Shown one piece after another: positions 55,560 to 64,000 of a DNA stretch of 64,000 nt. The notes under the pieces were generated by a model. That model was not told the origin of the DNA, did no database searches, and saw only the letters and a list, made by a program, of their open reading frames with translations. The DNA is from Hyparrhenia diplandra (Eukaryota > Streptophyta > Magnoliopsida > Poales > Poaceae), in the NCBI GenBank assembly GCA_015847255.1, contig JADLZK010009216.1:124001-188000 (forward strand), read 5' to 3'. Numbering within the stretch: the stretch's first letter is position 1; each line of letters begins with the position of its first letter. The translations under genes were made by a program, and so were the position numbers.

Positions 55560-58500
55560 TTTTAGCGAGAAAAAATCTTCCGGCTCAAGAAAAAGTTTAA
55601 GACGATGACCATTTACCTTGAATAACGTACCTTCGTTTGTTTGAAGAGTCACCGCTCCATGTGATGAAGAATTCACGATTGTGAATGGTCATTCCCACTT
55701 GCTTCAAAGTTTTTCATGCCCGAATAATTTAACCCTAGAATTAAAAAGTAATACCTTGTCTCCTGGTGAAAATTCCTTCTTCTTGATTCTCTTATCATTG
55801 CCACCTCTTCGTTTCTTTCTTTGTAGATCTTTGAATTATGATAAGCTTTTTTCTCTCAACTCCTCTAATTCTCGAGAGTTGCATTTTTCTCTTATCTCCT
55901 GCAGATTCAAGATCCATGTTCCATCTCTTGATAGCCCAATGAGCCTTGAACTCTAGCTCCACGGGTAGATGACAAGTTTTTTCATAGACAATCGATATGG
56001 AGTCATACCCAAAGGTGTCTTGTATCTTTGTTCTATATGCCCAAAGTGCTTGGGTAATCTATCTCTCCATACGGTTCCCATTTTATTGACTTTCTTCTCG
56101 TAAGATATTCTTGATATGTTTATTTGAAGTTTCTGCTTGTCCACTCGTCTGAGGATGATATGGTGTAGCAATGTTGTGGCGGATCCCTTGCTTCCTCAAA
56201 TATTCTTGAAATTTTCCATCAATAAAGTGTGATCCTCCATCACCGATCACCATTCTTGGAACTCCAAACCTTGGAAAACTTACTTCTTCAAACATCTTTC
56301 TTGAATTCTTGGAATTTGCTTTCTTGAAAGGCATAGCTTCAACCCACTTTGATACATAGTCAACTCCGCCACCAGAATGTGCTCATAATTCTTTGATTTT
56401 GGAAAAGGACCCATGTAGTCAATTCCCCAAACATCAAAGATCTCAACTTGTAAATTGTTGGTGAGTGGCATTGCATCTCTTGAATTGATATTTCCATGTC
56501 TCGACGGGGCGTTGCATCTTCGAACAAAATTCTTCGTATCTTCATACATTGTGGGCGAGAAAAACCCACTCGCCAAATCTTTGCATGTGTTCTCGAATGC
56601 TCGTAATGTCCTCCATAGGGGGATGAATGACATCTCTCTATGATTTAAATTCCTTCTTCCGCGGTACACATCTTCTCGAGTAATCCATCCGCACGGACTC
56701 GAAAGAGATATGGTGGATCCCGGATATGAAGACGACTTTCATAAATAAGTTTCTTCTTGTTCTCATAGGGTGGCACATATCCCTGCAACCATGAAGTTGA
56801 CAATATTTGCGTACCAAGGATCCGACTTGGTAATTTTGAAGAGCATGTCATCCCGGAGTGAATCATTAATCGGCAGTTCTGCGAATTCTCAAAATACATT
56901 CTAGATAAGTGATCCTGCAAATGCAATTTTTCTACTCCCTTTTTATCTTTTATTTCTAAATCAAATTCTTGGAGCAACAAAATCCATCTTATCAAACGTG
57001 GTTTAAGCATCTTTCTTAGTGAGCAAATATTTTAAAGCGGCATGATCGAGAATAAACAATAACTTTAGCTCCCACTAAATAAGATCTAAACTTATCTATA
57101 GCAAAAACAACGAGAAGAAGCTCTTTTTCAGTAGTAGCATAATTAAGCTGAGCTCCCGACAAAGTTTTACTAGCATAAGCAATAGCATGATGCTTCTTAT
57201 CCCTAGTTTGCCCCAAAACAGCCCCCATAGCATAATCACTAGCATCACACATAATTTCAAAAGGTAAAGACCAATCGGGGGTTGTATGATTGGTGCGTAA
57301 ATAAGGGCTTCTTTAAGAGTGTTAAAAGATTTCATGCAAGCATCATCAAAATTAAAAGGAACATCCTTAGCTAATAAATTGGTCAAAGGTCTAGCAATAA
57401 ATGAAAAATTCTTTATAAATCTACGATAAAAACCACAATGACCAAGAAAACTTCTAATCCCCTTGATATTAATCGGGGAGGTAATTGTTCTATTACCTCT
57501 ATTTTAGCTTTATCTACTTCTATTCCTCTCTCGGACACTAAGTGTCCTAATACTATTCCTTCCCGAACCATGAAGTGGCATTTCTCCCAATTAAGGACTA
57601 AATGCTTTTCTTCACATCTTTGCAAAACCTTATCTAAGTTTTCAAGACATGAGTCAAAGGTTTTTCCATAAATGAAAAAAATCATCCATAAAGACTTCCA
57701 TAATCTCTTCTATCATATCAGAAAATATAGACATCGTACATCTTTGAAAAGATGCGGGTGCATTACATAGCCCAAAAAGACATTCTCCGGTAAGTATAAG
57801 TTCCATATGGGCATGTAAAAGTGGTTTTACTTTGGTCACTAGGATGGATAGGGATTTGATGATATCCAAAATAGCCATCAAGAAAAAACAAAAGAAAGAG
57901 TGATTTACTAATCTTTCTAGCATTTCATCGATAAAGGGTAAAGGAAAATGGTCTTTCTTCGTTGCCTTGTTCAATTTTCTATAATCAATGCACATCCTCC
58001 AACCGAACGGTTCTCTCGAGGGATTAATTCATTTTTGTCATTCTTCACAACAGTCATACCTCCTTTCTTGGGTATGACTTGCACGAGAACTTACCCACTC
58101 GCTATGCGGCACGGGATAAATAATCCCGGCATGCAACAGCTTTAAAACTTCTTTCTTAACAACCTCCCTCATAGCATTATTAAGCCTTCGTTGGGGCTCT
58201 CTTGAAGGAGTGATGTGCGGATCTGTGGGTATACGATGAGTGCAAAGGATAGGGCTTATTCCTCTTAAATCTTGGAGAGAATAGCCAAAAGCAGCTCTAT
58301 ATTTTTCTAGGACAGATTCTTTAGAAGAGAGGTGATCACTAATGGTCACAGGAGTTTGTTGATCATTATTCGAGGAAAAAAACATACCTAAGACCGGATG
58401 GTAAAGGTTTAAGTTCTATAGGAGGTCTAGGTGGCTCTAATAAATCATCGAGATTCAGGATTTGGTAAGTCCTCATCCTCTTCTTCTTCCTCTTCTTCAC

Positions 58501-58900
58501 TGAAGTAAGGAATCTCCTCTTCTTCTTTAGACTCTAAAAGATTTTCAAAGTGAATAGCTTCAACTTCCTCTATAGGGTCTAGCTCGGAGAAGGCTCGATT
58601 TAGAAATTAAAGCATGGCTATAGGGCATAGATAGCTTAAAATTCTTTCCAAGACTAATGTCTAACTTCCCCGCTTCTCCTCCACGGACTAACTTCCCTAT
58701 AGGTTGTCCTATTAAAACATCAAACTCTCGATATCAAAAACATAAAAACTTAATCGGACTTGTATTCCATTGATGATGATAGGTAAAGCATATAAGATTC
58801 CAAAACTTGGAATAACATGCCTTAAAAAAACTTTTTTAAACATTTTGTAGTAGGAGATAGAGGCACATCTTCAACAAAATCTTGCATAAAGAGAGCGAGA
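55560..58900 (-). pseudogene. pol: Pol of the Athila-type element: PR, RT, RNase H, INT
   Basis: Order on the minus strand: protease remnant (about 58900-58600, with FDVLIGQPIGKL); reverse transcriptase (about 58385-57413, with MCIDYRKLNKAT, FGLCNAPASFQR and the catalytic FMDDF near 57680, and VLGHLVSERGIEVD); RNase H (57252-57016, DASDYAMGAVLGQ); integrase (about 56700-55560, with an HHCC zinc region, catalytic Asp in DVWGIDYMGPFP, Asp in VIGDGGSHF, Glu in QAETSNKHIKNIL, and the C-terminal GDKVLLFNSR). Together these copy RNA into DNA and insert it. Frameshifts and stops occur between most domains; several motif residues survive. Confidence 0.85.
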
Positions 58901-59885
58901 CATAATGTTTACTCCAACTGCAGGATTATAAAGAGTGTCAAAAGGTCCTCTATTTAACCGACATTAAATGGTGATAGAAGGTGTGTCTAGATGGATAACA
59001 TTATCTGAAAGCTCAGATTCTTCCATCCACTCATAACTTATGACAGAGATTAACTCCTTTCTGATTTCTTTTAAATACTTTTCTTTAGAAATATCAAATG
59101 ATTTATTATCTTCTTTTGGTTTTCTAGTTACTTGATAATTTAAAGTGTTTCTAAAATCGGAAAACAAATCATCCTCAATATCTAACATAAAGTCGAAAAA
59201 AAGGAGTGATTTCTTTTTCTTCCGATGATATACTAGGATCTAAAACAGTTGATGGTTGGTCGATTTCAGATACAGGCTCTATAGTTTTAGGTTCTTCTAA
59301 TAATCTTTCTTTTTCTTCAGGAAGACAAGCCAAAATATTCATAAGAATAGTTTTCGCTTCTTCTTCGGATTTATGCATGAAGGATCCTCCTGAGGCCAGA
59401 TTAAGGAATTGCATAGTGTTGAAATCAAGGCCCATGAAAAAGTGTTGAAGAAACATAGGTTCAGGTATAGCAAGATTGGGTCCAGAATTTAGAATGGAAT
59501 TAAAGCGCTCCCAAGCTTTTCCTAAGGCTTCATTCTCTAATTGCTTAAAACCTAGGATTTCTAAACGGAGTTTAACGACCTTGCAGATTGGGAAATATTG
59601 TAAACAAAATTCAGTGCATAAAGCTTTCCAATCCCCTTTACTATTCTTCACATGCTGATTATACCAGATTTTGGCTTCTCCTATTAATGTAAAAGGAAAA
59701 AGCTTCCATCTTAAGGTTTTATCGGACATGCCTTCTATATGCAAACTTGCACATAGTTGCTCAAAATCGAGCAAATGAGAATAGGGATCTTCATAACCCG
59801 AAAAGATATGTTCCTGAACTAATAGAATTAACTCTGGTCTTAACTCATAACCAGATGATAAAATAGGCTTATTAGACTCAGCCAA
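58901..59885 (-). pseudogene. gag: Gag of the Athila-type element
   Basis: The first 236 codons (59885-59175) form an Athila-type retrotransposon gag domain: HLLDFEQLCASLHIEGMSD, LRWKLFPFTLIGEAKIWYNQ, W..L..EFCLQYFP, AWERFNSILNSGPN, FFMGLDFNTMQFLNLASGGSF. The frame then breaks and a second piece (59188-58964) continues toward protease. It forms the particle core in functional copies. Start codon choice is uncertain because the upstream leader is AT-rich. Confidence 0.8.
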
Positions 59886-60199
59886 GTTATAGAGTGACCC
59901 TAATGGTGCTCCAAATTGATATAGACATTTGGATGTATATATATATATATATAATTTTTATATATTTAAGCACACAAATAACTTGAAAAGAATAATAAAG
60001 TAAAAACTAAAGAAAAGTAAATGCGAGAAAGTAAATCTTGAAATATAAAGACTCAAAAATAAATACCGAAAGTAAATACGGAAAGGTAAATGCAATCAAA
60101 CAAAAACAAAAACAAAAAGATAAATAAAGGATAAATAAATGATAACTATGATACAAGATCAAAGCAATACTCTAAGTTACTATCCAAGCAAAACTACCG

Positions 60200-60222
60200 T
60201 TTTCCCGCAGCGGTGCCGTAAA
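60200..60222 (-). other. Primer-binding site of the Athila-type element (degenerate)
   Basis: The minus strand reads TTACGGCACCGCTGCGGG close to the LTR edge. It resembles the tRNA-Asp site TGGCGCCGTTGCCGGG used by Athila elements, with several changes. Confidence 0.55.
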
Positions 60223-60226
60223 TGCT

Positions 60227-60290
60227 TGTTGGTATTTATTATATGACACACAAAAAGATAAAAGTATACGCAGCGCGCAGACGGATAGAA
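60227..60290 (-). repeat. 5' LTR of the Athila-type element, first 64 bp
   Basis: Matches 51792-51855 (TGTTGGTATTTATTATATGA start), then is cut by the Tat-type element. Confidence 0.8.
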
Positions 60291-61630
60291 ATACCGTCGG
60301 GGACCTAAATATTGGGCCTCGAGACATTCTCAAACTCACGAGAATTTGTCGGCCCCGCCAAGGCCCAAGAAAACTTAGCTCGCTATCATCCCGCGCGGAG
60401 GGGCGGCCCGACGAGCGATGGACGAGGCCACCGAGCCCGGCGTTTACATGACGACGGAGCAGCCCACGAGCGGCCCACGGGCGGCCCGAATGGAGTCACC
60501 CACGACGTACAAGAGCTTATGCGGCTCACGAAGGACAAGGTCAGGACCTATACCAAAGCGAACCCACGGCGTTCCACGTCGACCGCGATCAAACCATGGC
60601 TCGGGCTCGACCTCACGTTTCGGTCGCGAGGCTGGCCTAGCTCACCGGCCGGGAAAATCTCCGATTCGTCCGAGGGTGGCCTAGCTCACCACCCTCGGGC
60701 GCAAAACTCGCCTCGCCCGAAGGAGACCAGCTCTCCATCCTCGGGTGTGGTAGCCCAACTAGCCCGTCTAGGGTCGCGACCCTCGGGCGTGGGAAGTTCC
60801 GTCGGGAGGAAGGGGAAACCGCCGCATTCAATGCGGTCGCGTGAGCAAGCCCCGGTGCCATCGACACGCCCGTCAAATTGACTGCCGAATCGCCTCCCCA
60901 ATCCGACCGATGGGACACAATGCTGAACCCGGTGGCGTCTTTGCGCACCCCGCACGGAAACCAAGATGACACCTTGTTCACTTCCCGAACACCGTCAAAA
61001 CGCCACGAAGGGCGGACCCTCGGGCACTTGACACGCCACGGCGGCAACCAGGACCGGCCCTCGCCATGCGGGGCGTGAGGGACGCCTCACGGGACCCTCG
61101 GGGCCGTGCCGGAAGCCGCACGCCCGCCATCGGATCGGGACGCGTGTCTTCGTCGAGCAACGTTCAAGCCGGCCCGCGCCCTCGGCGCGCACATGCAACC
61201 GGTGCAGCCTCGGGAATTAGCCACCTAGGCAACCAGCGATCTACACATTATCTCTCTCCTTCTCCTATAAAAGGGGGAGTAATGTCTCATTAGAGAGGAG
61301 GTTCGATTCGGTTGGACCCCATTTTTCAACTCCGGTTCACACGGAGAAAACTACTCACCACTACCACCGTAACCACGATCGTGGGGCTTGAGACCGCTTC
61401 TCTCCCACACGACCGCTGTAACCCCTACTGCGGGCTCACCTTTGAGCGAGAGTTAACACGAGCGTGGCGCACCCCCGCTGGGACGTAGGGGCCTGTTGGC
61501 CTGAACCGGGATAAACCGCCCGCGTCCGTGTCCATCTTGCGCGCCACGCCATCGAGGGAGGAGGCACGCGGCCTACAAATTTTTTTTATTGCGGCACCGA
61601 GGCACCCGCCGTTCCTCGAAACGCCGGCGG
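60291..61630 (+). repeat. 5' LTR of the Tat-type element
   Basis: About 1.34 kb. The right boundary is set by the primer-binding site; the last bases no longer show a clear CA end. Confidence 0.65.
61266..61274 (+). promoter_or_regulatory. TATA box of the Tat-type LTR
   Basis: TATAAAAGG in plus orientation, ~360 bp before the primer-binding site. Confidence 0.65.
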
Positions 61631-61631
61631 T

Positions 61632-61650
61632 TGGCACGCCCGGGTAGGGG
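61632..61650 (+). other. Primer-binding site of the Tat-type element
   Basis: TGGCACGCCCGGGTAGGGG, which differs at a few bases from the site of the LTR element at 29167. Confidence 0.6.
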
Positions 61651-63360
61651 ACGCTATGTGCAATCCGCATCTCCACAAACCCTCATGGCGGCTCCACCTT
61701 CGTTTCCACCCCTTTCGCCGGAGCACGGGCTCCCGCGCGGAACTCCACCTGTTCTTGAACGCGGCATTCGTGACGCTTCGGCCCGCGACTACGAGATGGT
61801 CCTTCCGCCGGATCTATCGGCTCGAGGGAGAGCGGCATCGCCACCACGGCGTGCCCACCATCACGGTCGTCGCGCGAGGCGGGCAAGGCGAACCCCCCAG
61901 CGCAAAGGCGCTTCCGTGCAACGGATTCGAATCCGTCGACATTTCCGGCGCCGACTTGCGAGAAGGGCTCCCGGGAACCCTAGGCCTCGGGAAGATCCGC
62001 ACCGGCGTCCCACGTGGAAGGATGCCACGAAACCCTAATCATCGGAAAACGCCTCCGCTCCGGTCATACGGGAGGGAGTCCGTGAATCCACGCTTGACGC
62101 GAAACCTCGGTCGAAGCCTTCGCCAGAGAGCACGAGCCGGGCCTCCCGTCGTTCGCGGGGAACGCTACCCCATGGATATACACTCAGGAGCGCATCCTTC
62201 GAGAGGATGCGAGATGACCCCATCATGCCACCTCCTCCGGGTTCGATTGGGGCTGGACCCGTGAGGCGAGGGACTCGCTCTACCACCCGAGAACAGGGAA
62301 CTTCATCCAAGCATTCGGCGCTCCCTGCACCGACAATGAAGATGAATACTATGACCCCACGAGGGAATGCTTCAACATCGAGGTCCCGCCGCAAGATGGC
62401 GGTTCACCGACGCGTGTCAGCGAGGACGGCGTGGGCGTGCCGCCACGGCGAGCCTCGGTACCAGCCGGCTTCCGCCCCGTCCAGCCGGTAGCGGCGCCAC
62501 GGCCTGCCGGCCCGAACGCACAACCGCAAGACTTGCGTAACCGGTTCGGCGGAACCGCGCGGCTTCGGCGGCCGGAGCGGAACATTCAGCGGGAATGAGC
62601 CCGGCGTGGGCGGCCCCGAGCACCTCAGGCCTGGAGGCGGCAATCGCAACGCCAATGGAGTGCCCACCTTCCCGACATAGCAGCCCGTTCAACCGAGGCA
62701 AGCCTCAGCGTAGCGGCGGCGATATGTTGGTGCAGCGAGATGCCCGAGCCCTCTGCCGAGGGAAAGGCATCCGGAAGGGCTGTGGCATCTCCTTGATAGG
62801 GCAGCCGCATAGCGGGCGGAGAGCTCGGCCTCCGGAGATCGGTCCGTGACATCGCGGCGACGAGGAGAGTCCGGACAAAGCCGACAAGGCTCGGCCCCGA
62901 CTGAGCAAAGCCGGGCTCGGCAAGGCCACTCAGGGGAGCATCGAGCGACAACCGCGGACAACCGTCCCATGCGGGATCGTATAGAAGACCCCCGCCAAGA
63001 CCGTCACCGAGGTGCGCCCGACCTCGGGGACGAGATCGGCGACAACGAGCACGCGGCGGAGGCAGCCCACCTCATGGGCGACCGGCGGGGACGAGACGCC
63101 CATGCACGTCGGGGAAGACCAGGGTACTCCCGGAACCTCCGGGCCCACGGGCCTTCACAAGGGACATCGGGAGAGCACCACTCCCTGCGGCGTTTCAGGC
63201 CACCTAGCCACCCCAGAAATATACGGGAGAAACTCATCCCGAGGTATGGTCGACGATTATCGGCCGGGCTTACCCGGTTGCGAGGGGCACATGATGACAA
63301 GGTGATAATCGAGGAATGCCCCTGTACCTCTCGAGTCTCGCCAAGAGCTTGTTTGGAACA
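61651..63360 (+). pseudogene. gag: Leader and N-terminal gag of the Tat-type element, degenerate
   Basis: ATGGCGGCTCCACC at 61685 is a plausible gag start. The following 1.7 kb stays hydrophilic and GC-rich, but no single frame persists: frames 61656-62264 and 62846-63403 are shadows or pieces. Low-complexity, Arg/Gly/Pro-rich N-termini are usual in this clade. Confidence 0.45.
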
Positions 63361-64000
63361 CCTTCCGCCCAACCTCATATCCAAGCTGGGACGGATTTGG
63401 TGAGAACCTTCAAAGGCAACTTCAAGGCACGTATCTGCGCCTCGGGAAATTCACTGGGACCTTCGGAACCTTGCCGACAAAAGTCCGACAGAATCCTTGC
63501 GCGACTACATCCGGCGTTTCTCCAAGCAGCGGACCGAGCTCCCCAACGTGACGGATTCGGATGTCATAGGGGCCTTCTTGGCCGGCACCTCGTGCCGAGA
63601 CCTCGTGAAGAAGCTGGGGCGCCGGACTCCAACCGAGGCAAACGAACTGATGGACATCTCCACCAAGTTCGCCCCGGCGGTGAGGAGAATTTGTCGGGGC
63701 TGTTCAATCGGGGCTCGGGCAAGGGGAAGCGCAAGGAAGAGGAGCCCGAGGGATCTCAACCTCGGGAGAGCAAGAAGAGGAAGAAAAAAGATAAGAGCCG
63801 CAAGGGCAAGGGCCATGCCGCCCAAGCAGACGATGAAGACATGGTGGCTGCGGTCGACCGCAAGGGGCCCCGTCCCCCGCCACAAGAAACCTTCGACGAC
63901 ATGCTCAAGAAGCCGTGCCAGAACCATAGCTACCCGGTCAAGCATACCCTCGGGGAGTGCAAGAAGGTACGCCAACATTTCGCCAAGCTCAAAACCATCC
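63361..64000 (+). pseudogene. gag: Gag core of the Tat-type element, frameshifted, partial
   Basis: Readable in pieces: NLQRQLQGTYLRLG, ESLRDYIRRFSKQRTELPNV (about 63492), DVIGAFLAGTSCRDLVKKLG, TPTEANELMDISTKFA, then a basic region near 63720-63830, and a C-H-H-C knuckle-like end (CQNHSYPVKHTLGEC, 63916-63960). This is the characteristic capsid/nucleocapsid core of Tat/RIRE2-like grass elements. A frameshift lies near 63440 and another near 63680. Confidence 0.8.

Larger units (their letters stand above)
51792..64000 (-). mobile_element. Athila-type Ty3/gypsy retrotransposon, degenerate, interrupted
   Basis: Read on the minus strand: a 5' LTR at the right (60227 onward, broken by another element at about 60291), primer-binding site, gag, protease, reverse transcriptase, RNase H, integrase, a downstream ORF region, polypurine tract and the 3' LTR at 51792-53063. 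The pol order (RT-RH-INT) is Ty3/gypsy. The gag type and tRNA-Asp-like primer site point to Athila. All coding regions have stops or frameshifts. The rest of the right LTR lies beyond the window. Confidence 0.85.
60291..64000 (+). mobile_element. Tat-type Ty3/gypsy retrotransposon, 5' part, inserted in the Athila LTR
   Basis: The LTR begins CGTCGGGGACC (TGTCGGGGACC is usual, so the terminal T seems changed) and ends before a primer-binding site at 61632. A TATA box and a gag region follow. The element runs off the window, so pol is not visible. It is CG-rich throughout with many TG/CA-disrupted frames. Confidence 0.8.

Noticed and set aside
61589..62264. 149- and 202-codon plus frames as separate genes
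   Set aside because: They overlap the Tat leader and gag start in two frames and have no domains; they are pieces or shadows of degenerate gag.
1..64000. tRNA or rRNA genes
   Set aside because: No cloverleaf or ribosomal sequence was found; tRNA-like matches are primer-binding sites or a possible SINE.

Overview
This window reads as intergenic plant DNA from a grass, most likely rice (Oryza) or a close relative. The reasons are two Sirevirus-type Copia elements, an Athila-type and a Tat-type Ty3/gypsy element, PIF/Harbinger elements and a Tourist-like MITE with TAA duplications, a Helitron 3' end, and GC-rich exon-like fragments beside AT-rich intron-like DNA. I find no intact host gene and no RNA gene. 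Every recognisable coding sequence belongs to a transposable element or is a broken, captured gene fragment. Species assignment is inference.

Layout. (1) 1-23572 is a nest. Sirevirus-like element B (minus strand, 10142-23572) carries element A (minus strand, 1-10141) inside its left LTR. A's right LTR is split by a ~3.9 kb solo-LTR-like insertion (5564-9491). B's interior is split by a PIF/Harbinger element (12574-16106). Both A and B keep gag but have no pol; B also keeps an env-position ORF. (2) 23737-26146 is a foldback-like element with ~184 bp inverted arms around a four-copy, ~417 bp tandem array, each copy of which contains a hairpin. (3) About 26174-38970 is a large element bounded by (TA)n, with diverged inverted ends, inward-facing GC-rich exon-like blocks, and a TATGCAT motif spread through its interior. 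A complete non-autonomous LTR element (28745-32456, perfect 5 bp duplication CGGCG) sits inside it. (4) 38988-39361 is a MITE embedded in (TA)n. (5) 39404-47321 is a mosaic: a 1.2 kb retroposon with poly-A and a 15 bp duplication, captured gene fragments including three exons of SPT6, and a Helitron 3' terminus. (6) 47850-50214 is a Tourist-like MITE abutting a PIF/Harbinger element at a shared TAA. (7) 51792 to the window end is an Athila-type gypsy element (minus strand) with degenerate gag, protease, RT, RNase H and integrase. Its right LTR is broken by a Tat-type gypsy element (plus strand) that runs off the end.

How the parts relate. The non-autonomous LTR elements keep what is needed in cis (LTR, primer-binding site, polypurine tract, sometimes gag) and presumably relied on enzymes from relatives elsewhere. 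The most unusual structures are the palindrome arrays upstream of the Sirevirus TATA boxes, with a second array inside element B upstream of the env-position ORF; the TATGCAT-rich (TA)n-bounded element; the hairpin tandem array; and the LTR-like promoter module plus second polypurine tract inside the Athila element.
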